This document shows, in pieces, positions 41,727 to 50,300 of a stretch of 64,000 bases of DNA. The first letter of the stretch is position 1. Every line of letters starts with the position of its first letter. This DNA comes from Cypionkella sp. (lineage in GTDB: Bacteria; Pseudomonadota; Alphaproteobacteria; Rhodobacterales; Rhodobacteraceae): the NCBI RefSeq assembly GCF_030652235.1, contig NZ_JAUSBA010000018.1, forward strand, positions 90,526 through 154,525. The letters are read 5' to 3'. The notes below the pieces were generated by a model. That model had not been told where the DNA came from. It ran no database searches and saw nothing but the letters and a program-made list of their open reading frames with translations. The position numbers and the translations under genes are program-made.

Positions 41727-43948
41727 TTATAGAACTCCTCGAGAGTGTAACCGACATTGCTTGCAGCCATCGAGCCATCAATAGTCGTGCCACTCACTCG
41801 GAAACGCTCGTAGAAATAGTTTATTCTAATTACGTCTCCAGCAATGTAATCAATGTCTTTGTACAATACAGAATACTGCTCAAAAAACGGGTTAGCCGTA
41901 AAAACCCTCACCATCCGCGTTCCATCAGTGCTGTATTCCCATACGACCTTGGACCCTGAGCGGAGCGTCGTATACACGCCACCGCGTAACCTATCCACTA
42001 TCTGCGCGTAGAGAAATCTAATCTGTCCAGTGTCCATATTGTTGGCAGTGGACGAAATGCCGTCTACATAGGCAGTCAAGATTAGCTTTTCAGGAACGTC
42101 CGCTCCTATTGTAAACTGCTCAACGGCTATGACCACAGCGCTACCGTAGGTGCTAAGGCCATTGTGTGTAATTGTAGTTTCGACTTCGCTGAACTCCGTG
42201 ACGGCTCCAACCCCGATGTGTATCCGAGCCACGGTCAGATCGGCTATCTGTGCGGTATTGGTGATTACCGCTTCGGTCTGGATAAGCTTCGTGGCCGTGA
42301 TGGATCCATTTACTATCAGAGATGCGCCCGACTTCTTCTGTACCTTAAATCCACCTGCACGGGCCAATCCTGCCCCACCAGCCGCGCGCGTCAGCTTAAA
42401 GCGCGCTCGACGTACTGTTGCCCCGGTCAGCAGGCTGATCGCGGTCAGAATGCCTGCGTAGTTGAGATCAGTGCGGGCCTGCACCACGGTCGAGGTCACG
42501 ACAGATACGGCTCCTGCTCCATCGACCAATCCTGTTTCGATGGTGAGCGTTGCGGTTCCTTGGCCTGCCGCCGTAGATGACAAAAACGCTGCCCCGGAAA
42601 CGAGATATTCAGTGTTCGGCTCAACACCAAACCAGCCCGTATCTACTGACTTGGCCGCAGCGTTTGCGGCGATATTGAGAAACTGCCGTCCGAGGCTGGC
42701 AGTTGTTGTGCCTATGAATGAAAACTCCGCGCTATCTGACGAGCTGTAAAACAGCGGGTCGAGCATGTCGAAATCAGGGAAAATGTTTCCGCTGTCTGAA
42801 ATCCGAACAGAGGAGGCCAAAATATCAATATGCTTGGCGGAAAGCTTGATCGAGCTGGCAGGGCCAGTAACTGGATTGTCGGCGGCAACTATTTCCATAC
42901 CTGCCGACGCGCCACCGGCACCGACACGCAAGCTATACATCGCGGCGGCATCATCAGCCAATTTGGCGACAGCCGATCCGGTTGCTGTGACAAAAGCCGA
43001 CGCGCCACCGGCCACCACGCCGAGCTGCGTAAGAAATGTGGCAAAGGCGGTGCCCTCCAGCGCGGAAATGTCCAGCGCCTCGATATCGGTGATCGAGCCT
43101 TGCAGTGTAGTGATCTCGGGCAGCTCGCCCGCTACAGCCGCAACTTCAAGGTAAGCCCGCGCGACAACCGTTGACTTACCCGTCTTGGAATCGTCGCCGA
43201 AGATCGAGAGATAGCCTGCACCACCGGCAACGGCTGCGGGCATATCATAGAAGAACGTGAACCATTTCCAAGACGCAGTGAGGTTGGCGGAAGCTGGCAA
43301 ATATGTGCTGGTCCCGTCTGCACTGGTATAGATAATCCCGAACTTGGTCGCAAATCCTGTCGTGGGCTGTTTTGCAAGAACGCCGATCTTTACGCGCTGT
43401 CCAGCCAGCAGCAGTGCCCGCGATTGCGGGATATTGATGGTGAAACCATTCGGCGGGGCGGATGTTACGCGGGCTGTCGCCCCCTCGGTAATTTTCAGGG
43501 TGTCAGCTTGACCAATGGCGGCCCCATTCAGCGCCACCGTCACCGCAGAGCCGACCGAGCCATCAGCGAGAGCATCCAGAATGATCTGATAACCCTGAAC
43601 GGACTCGGCAACGCTGTCGATGGATTTGGCAAGCGTGGTTTGTGTTGCCTCCATCGAGGCCAGCGCCCCATCCAGACCCATCACAAGCCCATTGGTCAGA
43701 TCATTCAGCTCCGCCTGTGCAGCATCGGTTGCAATTACGTTAGCTACGACTGCCGCTTCCACTGCGGTTAAATCGGTAACGATACCAGCGGATGCCTCAA
43801 CAAATACCATTTTTGCCGTGGTTGCCGATGCATCGTAAACGCCTGCCAGATCACTGAACCGCACAGCGGCTCCAGATTTTGGACTACGCTCTCCCAACAA
43901 GACTTGCAGCTTGCCGAAGAAAATATCTGTCCACCGGATATCAGCCAT
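41723..43948 (-). CDS. Tail fibre/tip protein (J-like C-terminal region)
   Basis: A 741-residue protein. The N-terminal part is rich in Ala/Thr coiled-coil sequence. The middle has a DUF1983-like stretch (AAMYSLRVGAGGASAGMEIV, followed by IKLSAKHIDILASSVRISD), and then LIVNGSITATKLIQTEAVIT and IADLTVARIHIG, as in host-specificity protein J. The C-terminal beta-rich part should carry the receptor-binding tip. Start and preceding stop share one base. Confidence 0.8.
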   Translation of the reverse strand: MADIRWTDIFFGKLQVLLGERSPKSGAAVRFSDLAGVYDASATTAKMVFVEASAGIVTDLTAVEAAVVANVIATDAAQAELNDLTNGLVMGLDGALASMEATQTTLAKSIDSVAESVQGYQIILDALADGSVGSAVTVALNGAAIGQADTLKITEGATARVTSAPPNGFTINIPQSRALLLAGQRVKIGVLAKQPTTGFATKFGIIYTSADGTSTYLPASANLTASWKWFTFFYDMPAAVAGGAGYLSIFGDDSKTGKSTVVARAYLEVAAVAGELPEITTLQGSITDIEALDISALEGTAFATFLTQLGVVAGGASAFVTATGSAVAKLADDAAAMYSLRVGAGGASAGMEIVAADNPVTGPASSIKLSAKHIDILASSVRISDSGNIFPDFDMLDPLFYSSSDSAEFSFIGTTTASLGRQFLNIAANAAAKSVDTGWFGVEPNTEYLVSGAAFLSSTAAGQGTATLTIETGLVDGAGAVSVVTSTVVQARTDLNYAGILTAISLLTGATVRRARFKLTRAAGGAGLARAGGFKVQKKSGASLIVNGSITATKLIQTEAVITNTAQIADLTVARIHIGVGAVTEFSEVETTITHNGLSTYGSAVVIAVEQFTIGADVPEKLILTAYVDGISSTANNMDTGQIRFLYAQIVDRLRGGVYTTLRSGSKVVWEYSTDGTRMVRVFTANPFFEQYSVLYKDIDYIAGDVIRINYFYERFRVSGTTIDGSMAASNVGYTLEEFYK

Positions 43949-45534
43949 TACTGGAATATCTCATCTGGCGATCCAGCGATCACGGCCCGGGTCACGGTAT
44001 GGTTGGTGGTGATCTCGATTTGCCAGACCTCGGCCAAATTGGCGGGCAGCCGGCCGATGGCGTTGGGCGTGGTTGTGGTGAATAGAAGCGCGCCATTTGC
44101 ATAGACCGCGCATGAAAAGGCGGGGGCTGCCGCGGGCGGTGTCGTGTCGAAAAGGTATGCGCCCATACTGACGATACCGGGAAGACGCACGGGTTTCGAC
44201 TTCCAGATCAGAGTTTTTAGCGCGCCGGTTGGATCATCTACGTTCACCACATTGCGCAGATCAGATCGCAACGCGAACAGCTGGCCTGTGCCAATGTCAT
44301 AGTGGAAATCCACATAGGCTTCGCTGGCGACATTGATTACAAACTGCCCGCCCTCGTCCACCTCGATGATTGCCATCTTGCGGGTGCCTGTGCCGCCCGT
44401 CTGATAGCTCATCACATAGCGGCCCATCATGTAGCCAGCCCGGATCGTGGTGGGCGTGATAAGCTTCTGCCATTGCTGCTTGGTCCATAGACCGCCTGAA
44501 ATCAGCTTTGCGCCCTGCTGCGATATCTGCACCAGCCCATCGGTTGACGGGTAGATCGCCGCATAACCCATGTCCACGATTCCGCGCTTGGAAACGCAGG
44601 GCAGCATCACCTCCATGCGCTCCATCGCCATGCTTTCGGGATGGATGCCTTGGGCGACATATGGCATGCCGGTGGTCAAGATCGCCACCGAACTGCCGAA
44701 GGCTGCAAGGCCGACAATGGTGTCGTTCACATGCAGGGCGTATTTGTCGGGCCATGCGTGAGGCTGATACGGCTCGCAGAAAAAGATATCCCGCCCAGAA
44801 AACCCCGCCATCATGCCATTGGGCATTGCCACCAAGCCTTGCAGCGTGGCGGGCGGCTCGTCAAAGTCTTTGGAGGTGATCGCCTCAACAGTCGGGCTGG
44901 TCGCCAAGTCATGCGCAAAGGTGGTTGTAGCCGAACTGATTTGAGCGACGAAATACAGCTCAGTCGCCCCTGATGCGGAGGTTACAGACCGATAGATGCG
45001 GCGCAGGGTGACAAGGCGGCTGGCTGGTGCCCCGCCCGGCATTGTCACTGTGATCGTGCAGCCCGGCGACCAAGAAATACCAGCCGACAGCGGCGATGGG
45101 GCTGACTCCTCGCCAAGCGATGTAAGCCACGTCCAAGCGTAAAGCACGGTTTCGGCCAAGGCGGGATCGAGGGTGCCAGAGGTAAGCGCCACGGTCGGCG
45201 TTCCTGCTGGTGCTGCAATGGCGAGATTATAGTAGGTTCCTGAATATAGTATCTTTGGCACAACACCGCCCGGATAAGTGATGTAGAGCCGGTCCAAGGC
45301 GACCGGCCCCTGCACACAATCTGCATCGGTGCTGAATTGCAGGAAACTCGCCCCATAGACGAAAAACGACTGCGCATCGCTGGCAAAGGTATTCACCACA
45401 ACCGGCTCATTCATCGGCTCAAGATTACCACGGTTCAGCCGGGCACCCGATGCCGCCGCCGCATGCGTTTCCGGCAAATAGCGCGGTTCCATCCGTGGAA
45501 TTTCACCGGCGAAAGAGTTGAAAGCCAGCTTCAC
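43948..45534 (-). CDS. Tail nozzle/hub protein
   Basis: A 528-residue beta-rich protein located between the connector and fibre genes, the place of the podovirus nozzle. Features include the N-terminal MKLAFNSFAGEIPRMEPRYL, the repeated turn-rich core with WPDKYALHVNDTIVGLAAFG and STDGLVQISQQGAKLIS, and a C-terminal beta-strand. The layout looks like the beta-propeller nozzle proteins of P22/T7-like phages. Function inferred from position and fold style. Confidence 0.7.
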   Translation of the reverse strand: MKLAFNSFAGEIPRMEPRYLPETHAAAASGARLNRGNLEPMNEPVVVNTFASDAQSFFVYGASFLQFSTDADCVQGPVALDRLYITYPGGVVPKILYSGTYYNLAIAAPAGTPTVALTSGTLDPALAETVLYAWTWLTSLGEESAPSPLSAGISWSPGCTITVTMPGGAPASRLVTLRRIYRSVTSASGATELYFVAQISSATTTFAHDLATSPTVEAITSKDFDEPPATLQGLVAMPNGMMAGFSGRDIFFCEPYQPHAWPDKYALHVNDTIVGLAAFGSSVAILTTGMPYVAQGIHPESMAMERMEVMLPCVSKRGIVDMGYAAIYPSTDGLVQISQQGAKLISGGLWTKQQWQKLITPTTIRAGYMMGRYVMSYQTGGTGTRKMAIIEVDEGGQFVINVASEAYVDFHYDIGTGQLFALRSDLRNVVNVDDPTGALKTLIWKSKPVRLPGIVSMGAYLFDTTPPAAAPAFSCAVYANGALLFTTTTPNAIGRLPANLAEVWQIEITTNHTVTRAVIAGSPDEIFQ

Positions 45535-46193
45535 ATCCAGCTCGCTTTCACGCGGAGCGGCGCGCGTTGTTGGCCGCGCATGTGGCGAGAGAATCGACGG
45601 TCGCAGGCTTCATTGAACATCTGCCGGTAATAGAGCGACTTCTGATCGTTGCTAAACCTGTGTTCGGGCACGGCCATGATGCGGGCGATGGCCCCAAAGG
45701 CGATGGACTCTGCGTCCTGCATGAATAGGAAATCTGGCACCACGGCGTTTGCATCATCGAAAGGATTGGCGGCATCGCTGTTGTAGATTGAGTCTGCGCG
45801 CGGTTTTAGAAACGCCGATATCCGCAGGATGCCTCCCACCTGAAATGGATAGATCTGTACCTTGCCCGGCTCAATCTGGGTGACATAGGCTGGCGGGCTT
45901 TGGGTGGTGTTGCCTGTCAGCTCATCCGGGCGAATGTCGGTGTACTGGACAGGCTGAAGGATATGCCCGTTCCACGTTGCTTCTTCGATCAAATGGATTG
46001 TCGCCGTCGCTGGCGTCACCATCGCCTCGCCGTTTTCTACAAGATAGGCATCGGTGATCACGCGCCAGCATTTGGTGCGTTCGCAAAACTCAATGGCGGC
46101 ATCGCGCAAGTGTGCGACCGCCAGAATTTCAGGGCAACCGGGAACGTAAGGCAGCACACGCGGCAGGAAGGATTTAAGCGGTGTGGTCGGCAT
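45531..46193 (-). CDS. Head-tail adaptor/connector protein
   Basis: A 220-residue protein (MPTTPLKSFLPRVLPYVPGC...), with the CPEILAVAHLRDAAIEFCERT helix typical of phage adaptor proteins that sit below the portal. It ends RFSRHMRGQQRAPLRVKASW. The genes upstream and downstream fit the order portal - adaptor - nozzle. Overlaps the nozzle start by four bases. Confidence 0.72.
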   Translation of the reverse strand: MPTTPLKSFLPRVLPYVPGCPEILAVAHLRDAAIEFCERTKCWRVITDAYLVENGEAMVTPATATIHLIEEATWNGHILQPVQYTDIRPDELTGNTTQSPPAYVTQIEPGKVQIYPFQVGGILRISAFLKPRADSIYNSDAANPFDDANAVVPDFLFMQDAESIAFGAIARIMAVPEHRFSNDQKSLYYRQMFNEACDRRFSRHMRGQQRAPLRVKASWM

Positions 46194-46211
46194 TGTGGCC
46201 TCCGTCAGAGG

Positions 46212-46907
46212 TTACTGGCCCGAGCCGGGACCGCGTTGCGCATATGAGGCCAGCGACATAGCATTTTCACCGTTGGCAATGCTGGCTAGGGCGGCATCAA
46301 ACAGCCCTTTATGACTGACCGCGCGCTGCGCCGCTCCGGGGATGCCTGCATCCTTGGCAAACGAGCGGTAGAGGACGTAATCCACCAGACAGTTGCGGTA
46401 GAGGTCAGGCAGGCCAACGGCCCCGGTGTAAGTGCTGGTGTCCAACACGCTTGTGCCTTGCGCAATAACGGCGGGCATGACGCCCACAACAATTTCAATG
46501 CTGGAAGTCACCAGCGCGCCCGGAGCAACATAGAATGTGCGTGGGTCCGTCATATCCTGAACGATATAGACTACATCCAGCGCATAGGTCAGGTTTGCAG
46601 TATTCATCCATCCGGGGATCATGTTGTCGAGGATTTCGCGGCGATCCAGCACGCGGATCGGCTTGCCGGAAACCACGTTGCGAACTGCACGCGACAGTAC
46701 GGTATGGGTGGCCTCCAGCGTTTGCCTTGGGCCAGCAGCCAGCGTCATGTTGACGGTTTGCGATGCCGCATTGGGCTTGACCGCGACAATCTCGCGGACA
46801 CCTTCATTGAGATAGTTGAGAAGCTCTGGCGGTGTCCAGCGGATGGTGCCAGCATCTTGCAGGATGGTGGATGCCGACCCCATCACGTCTTTTGCTTGAA
46901 ATGCCAT
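46212..46907 (-). CDS. Phage adaptor-like protein (DUF6682-like)
   Basis: A 231-residue protein with IRWTPPELLNYLNEGVREIV near residue 22, a hallmark of the DUF6682/gp4-type adaptor family, followed by YIVQDMTDPRTFYV and DLYRNCLVDYVLYRSFAKDA. It probably contributes to head completion. It begins after a hairpin that overlaps the previous gene's stop codon. Confidence 0.75.
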   Translation of the reverse strand: MAFQAKDVMGSASTILQDAGTIRWTPPELLNYLNEGVREIVAVKPNAASQTVNMTLAAGPRQTLEATHTVLSRAVRNVVSGKPIRVLDRREILDNMIPGWMNTANLTYALDVVYIVQDMTDPRTFYVAPGALVTSSIEIVVGVMPAVIAQGTSVLDTSTYTGAVGLPDLYRNCLVDYVLYRSFAKDAGIPGAAQRAVSHKGLFDAALASIANGENAMSLASYAQRGPGSGQ

Positions 46908-46932
46908 TGGCCCCGCCCTTGATTGCTGTGGT

Positions 46933-46954
46933 GCGCTGGCTTACTTGCCAGCGC
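46933..46954. other. Perfect hairpin spanning a stop codon
   Basis: GCGCTGGC (46933-46940) pairs with GCCAGCGC (46947-46954) around TTACTT, which contains the TAA of the 46941 gene. One of a series of hairpins at the ends of head genes. Confidence 0.5.
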
Positions 46955-47441
46955 GTTCTTCGCGGACAGCGATGATAGTCGCCATCATGGTTTCAGGCTT
47001 GGCCTTTGCGCTTGGTTCGCGGCCGACTTCGGCAAGGAACACCGCGCGTAGTTCATCCTTGGACATATTCTCGGGAAATCCTGCAATCGCGTTGATTGTG
47101 GTTTTCAGCTCCGGGGCGTCCGCTACAACCGTTGGCGCGACCGGGGCCACAGGTGCATCAACCAACGGGGCCACAGGCTCTTGCGTTGCCGCCGTGCTTG
47201 CCTCGTACTCCGTTGATGTGAGCGTGACACCCAAGCCAATCGCGGTATCGGTTGCTGTGGCGCTTCCGAAAATCTCGTAAGCCTCTGGAATACCTGCCAG
47301 CCGCGAAACATGCTTCATGTTGTCGATGGTGGCGACATGGTTGCCCAGCCCATCATCCCTGAAGTGGTAGTGGGTGCCGTCCAGATCGATCTTGGTGCCG
47401 CCGAGGCGCAGCAAGAGACATTTCATAATGATTGCAGACAT
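46941..47441 (-). CDS. Phage protein of unknown function
   Basis: A 166-residue protein. ATG 47441 (MSAIIMKCLLLRLGGTKIDL) has AAAGG upstream; an earlier in-frame start adds unrelated basic sequence. An N-terminal beta part (GTHYHFRDDGLGNHVATID) is followed by an Ala/Pro/Val linker and a helical end (PENMSKDELRAVFLAEVGRE). It lies between decoration and adaptor genes, so a head role is likely. The stop codon lies inside a perfect hairpin. Confidence 0.65.
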   Translation of the reverse strand: MSAIIMKCLLLRLGGTKIDLDGTHYHFRDDGLGNHVATIDNMKHVSRLAGIPEAYEIFGSATATDTAIGLGVTLTSTEYEASTAATQEPVAPLVDAPVAPVAPTVVADAPELKTTINAIAGFPENMSKDELRAVFLAEVGREPSAKAKPETMMATIIAVREERAGK

Positions 47442-47468
47442 GGCAGATGCCTTTCTATCTATGTGAAA

Positions 47469-47499
47469 CTGCCTCGGGCGCATTGCTGGCCCGAGGCAG
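47469..47499. other. 11-bp perfect hairpin behind the decoration gene
   Basis: CTGCCTCGGGC (47469-47479) pairs with GCCCGAGGCAG (47489-47499) over a 9-nt loop. On the minus strand TTTCAC follows. Possible weak terminator or RNA-stabilising element. Confidence 0.5.
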
Positions 47500-47510
47500 T
47501 CAGTGGCGCG

Positions 47511-47954
47511 TTACGCTGCGAATTGCAGGCGCGTGTGGATCTTCTTAGTAGAGCCAAGGGTGATGTTTGCAGCAGGAACCAGCCCAATCGAGCGAATTTC
47601 GCCCGATGCGATGCCCGCGTTGATCAGCGACAGCAGGGCTGTCGATGCTGCCACGTTGGCTGCTCCTGCCGCTACGAACTCTGCGCCGCAGGTGCGAACC
47701 GACACGGCATCGCCAGACACGCCACTCATAAAGCCAATGTTGATGTTGATTGCGCCGATGTTCTCGGTCACGAAATCAAGGCCGGTCACACGGCAGCCGG
47801 GCGGCAGCGGGATCAGCTCAAGAACATCGGTGGTCAGCACATCTTCGAGGAATACATGCGATGCCAGAACGGTATGGCCGTCACCGGCCTTGAACGGCGA
47901 AGGCATTGGGGTCCGTGCGAGACCCTTGAAGAAGGCGGATTGTTTTGTAGACAT
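47511..47954 (-). CDS. Head decoration/fibre-like protein
   Basis: A 147-residue, beta-rich protein encoded directly after the major capsid gene, the usual place for a capsid stabilising or decoration protein. Sequence includes DVLELIPLPPGCRVTGLDFV, GAININIGFMSGVSGD and the Ala-rich region ending HTRLQFAA. No enzyme motif. Bounded by two strong hairpins, so its mRNA may be separately processed. Confidence 0.7.
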   Translation of the reverse strand: MSTKQSAFFKGLARTPMPSPFKAGDGHTVLASHVFLEDVLTTDVLELIPLPPGCRVTGLDFVTENIGAININIGFMSGVSGDAVSVRTCGAEFVAAGAANVAASTALLSLINAGIASGEIRSIGLVPAANITLGSTKKIHTRLQFAA

Positions 47955-47987
47955 TTCGGGAGTCCTTCGATGGGATCAGCCAATGGA

Positions 47988-48034
47988 AACAGGGCGGCGA
48001 AAGCATGGGCGGCCCCGTGTGGAGCCGCCCTGTT
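47988..48034. other. 11-bp perfect hairpin between capsid and decoration genes
   Basis: AACAGGGCGGC (47988-47998) pairs with GCCGCCCTGTT (48024-48034); a smaller GGGCGGC/GCCGCCC pairing is also possible in the loop. No long U-tract on the minus strand. Confidence 0.5.
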
Positions 48035-48038
48035 ATGC

Positions 48039-49139
48039 TTAGGTGTTCGGGTCTTTGGCTGCGGTATCGAGCGCCACGACGCCAAAATCCTTGCCGTTGT
48101 ATTGGGTCTTTTTGATACCCACGATCAGCCCGGCATAGATGTTGACCAAGTTGTCAGCATCGGCCAGCTTCTCGACCCACGTCATACGGGTGCCGTTACC
48201 GGCTGCACCGTAGGCGACGACACCAGCCTGACGGCCCAACAGCAATGCGCGAGCTGCGCCCACGTTGGAACCGGCGCCATAGTCAGCGAAGCGGCGCACC
48301 GAGGCGTGTTGGTGCAAAACCAAGTCGTTGATCATGCCCAGACCGCCCTTGCAGATCGGCGAGGCGCGGCCTTCGGAGGTTGCCAGAGCTTGCTGGATCT
48401 TCGACCAGCTAAGATCGCCGGTTTCAGTGCGCAGCGAGTGGGCTTGGAACGGCGACATCAGCACCACAAAGCGCTTGGCACCGTCCACCGACACGGGCGA
48501 CAGCTGCACCACATCAGGGTTTACCGCGTTCATCATCGTCGGCTTCACCGCGACACGCTCAAGGAACGCGACCGACATTTTGTCAGCGGTGGTCAGAGAG
48601 GATTTCGAGGTTGCGGAGCCGCCGTAGAGGATGTGATCAGCATCAGGCGCTTGGATCGGATTGCCAGCGAAGGCGACCCCGAACTTCGCATCTTGGTTCA
48701 CGGCGGACAGAGAGGCATCGCCCGACAGGTAGACGAAATAGCCTTCGTCCAGCCATTCAGCGACATACTCTGCGGTCATGTCCTTGGCGATCTGGCGCAG
48801 GTCATGCAGGTTGCGCTTGCGGGTCATACGGCCGCCAGCAGATGCACCTTTGCGGGCTTGGTCGATCAACACCTGATCTTGGTAGAACTGGAGGTGTTCT
48901 TCGTTGCCTTCGACAAGGTTGTCGCCGAAGGTCATGCCGCCGCGCAGGCGCATGGCAAGGTCATATTTGATGGTGTCGCCAGCATCTTCTTCCAGATCGA
49001 CCATGCGCTGTACGATGGAGTTTTTACCATCGCCGACGAAACGGCCGTTCCAGTAGGATTGCTTATCGACATCGAGGGCGAGGCTGGTTGCCCACCGCTT
49101 TACTGCCAGAGGCGAGTTGACGCCAACAGTCGTTTGCAT
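48039..49139 (-). CDS. Major capsid protein, N4-gp56 family
   Basis: A 366-residue major head protein. It shows the N4-gp56 family features: start MQTTVGVNSPLAVKRWATSL, then KYDLAMRLRGGMTFGDNLVEG, GGRMTRKRNLHDLRQIAKDM and the later LLGRQAGVVAYGAAGNGTRM. It is followed by a decoration-like protein and preceded by the scaffold and a CsrA-like gene. A CATAGGATGTG element lies 39 bases before its start, which could raise its expression over the upstream genes. Confidence 0.9.
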   Translation of the reverse strand: MQTTVGVNSPLAVKRWATSLALDVDKQSYWNGRFVGDGKNSIVQRMVDLEEDAGDTIKYDLAMRLRGGMTFGDNLVEGNEEHLQFYQDQVLIDQARKGASAGGRMTRKRNLHDLRQIAKDMTAEYVAEWLDEGYFVYLSGDASLSAVNQDAKFGVAFAGNPIQAPDADHILYGGSATSKSSLTTADKMSVAFLERVAVKPTMMNAVNPDVVQLSPVSVDGAKRFVVLMSPFQAHSLRTETGDLSWSKIQQALATSEGRASPICKGGLGMINDLVLHQHASVRRFADYGAGSNVGAARALLLGRQAGVVAYGAAGNGTRMTWVEKLADADNLVNIYAGLIVGIKKTQYNGKDFGVVALDTAAKDPNT

Positions 49140-49177
49140 GGAATCTGCTCCTTGTGGTCAAGACGAAATGACCCAAG

Positions 49178-49188
49178 CACATCCTATG
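49178..49188 (-). promoter_or_regulatory. CATAGGATGTG element, copy 3
   Basis: Minus-strand CATAGGATGTG 39 bases upstream of the capsid start, in the 91-base gap behind the CsrA-like gene. A hairpin (49210-49229) lies between it and the csrA stop, the same order as at copy 1. Confidence 0.5.
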
Positions 49189-49209
49189 CGTGGTGGTTGA
49201 ATGACTCTC

Positions 49210-49229
49210 GCCTACCACATTTAGTAGGC
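49210..49229 (-). other. Hairpin after the CsrA-like gene
   Basis: GCCTAC pairs with GTAGGC around an 8-nt loop, one base beyond the stop codon of the CsrA-like gene on the minus strand. No U-tract. Confidence 0.4.
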
Positions 49230-49230
49230 A

Positions 49231-49401
49231 CTAGACAACTGGCTTTGGTTCCTCTTTGCCGTTCATGGTGATTGGCATGTCTTTTGGTGCCTCAATCGCC
49301 ACTCTAACCTTGCCGTTGAGGTTCACATGGATCTCAAAGGCAACGGTTGAGCCGATGCAGATACGCTGGCTTTGACCATGCGGGATGTTCTTGATCAGCA
49401 T
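49231..49401 (-). CDS. CsrA-like RNA-binding protein
   Basis: A 56-residue protein from ATG 49401. Its core KVRVAIEAPKDMPI matches the beta4/beta5 signature of CsrA/RsmA (VRIGIDAPKDVPV), and the preceding RICIGSTVAFEIHV fits beta2-beta3 (SIVIGDDIVVTVLEV). The N-terminal MLIKNIPHGQS is less like the canonical MLILTRRVGE. CsrA proteins are dimeric translational repressors binding GGA-containing RNA hairpins. The C-terminal helix is shortened and proline-rich (EEPKPVV). It lies between scaffold and capsid genes. Function inferred from similarity. Confidence 0.75.
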   Translation of the reverse strand: MLIKNIPHGQSQRICIGSTVAFEIHVNLNGKVRVAIEAPKDMPITMNGKEEPKPVV

Positions 49402-49425
49402 ATCTGCTCGCTCTGCTGTTGGGGG

Positions 49426-50292
49426 TTAAACGCCGCGGCGCAGGTAGTCCTGCTGCTTGTCCGCCGACATCGCCGCGACACGCCGTTCGGCCTCCAGCGG
49501 GTCGGTTTGCGACAGCCGGTCAATCGCTGCAAAACCGCCATCGTCAATCGCGGCATCACCGTCGCCATTGAAGCCGCCAAGGGTCTGGATCGCTTCGGGG
49601 CGGGCATCAGTGCGCGGGCCCGGCTTGGGTGTCACCGCCTCTGCTGCTGCGGCCGCTTCCGTGCCTTTGATCGCTTTGCCCGAGACGGCCTTTACGTTTG
49701 CGGCATAAAGGTCATGTGCCAACTCGATCTGGCGCTGCATTGGCAGGGCGGCATACTGGCCGTTGCCCGTCACCGTGCGCAAAGCCTGATCCCAGCCCTG
49801 CAAGTGATCTACGCCCCACAGGAACTCATTGGTGGTTTTGTAGCCCGCCAGTGTGGTTTCGAAATCCTGACGCCGGGATGCCACGTTCTCCGAAATCGCG
49901 ACGGCGGCACGCTCGATCTGAACTTGCGCCTGTGCCTGCTGCTTGATCAGCACGGTTTGCTGCGACATCCATTCGGAATGTGTGAGGTCGCCATCATCGA
50001 ACTGCGTTTTCAGCGCCTCAATCTTGGTGTCGATATCGGCAATCAAACCCTCGGCGGCGGTGGTGTCAGGGATTGGCGGCGGCGTTGGTTTTGCTGCTGC
50101 GGCCACTGCGGCCTGATCAATCACCGCTTGGGCGGCAATTTCATCGGCTGCTGGATCAGCTTCGGAAATGATCGGATCTTCACCGGCATTGAGCGCGTCG
50201 ATTTCCTGCGGGGTCAGCGATGCGGCCAGAGATTCCAGCGTGAAATCTTCGGGGATGTGGTCAAGTGGGGTTTGGGTGACGGTTACGGACAT
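49426..50292 (-). CDS. Scaffolding protein
   Basis: A 288-residue acidic, Ala- and Gln-rich protein located between portal and capsid genes, the place of the head-assembly scaffold. A highly helical middle (IEALKTQFDDGDLTHSEWM and QQAQAQVQIERAAVAISENV) is followed by a basic C-terminus. ATG 50292 is used because GAGG precedes it. Probably acts inside the procapsid and then exits. Assignment rests on position and composition. Confidence 0.75.
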   Translation of the reverse strand: MSVTVTQTPLDHIPEDFTLESLAASLTPQEIDALNAGEDPIISEADPAADEIAAQAVIDQAAVAAAAKPTPPPIPDTTAAEGLIADIDTKIEALKTQFDDGDLTHSEWMSQQTVLIKQQAQAQVQIERAAVAISENVASRRQDFETTLAGYKTTNEFLWGVDHLQGWDQALRTVTGNGQYAALPMQRQIELAHDLYAANVKAVSGKAIKGTEAAAAAEAVTPKPGPRTDARPEAIQTLGGFNGDGDAAIDDGGFAAIDRLSQTDPLEAERRVAAMSADKQQDYLRRGV

Positions 50293-50300
50293 TTTGAGCC

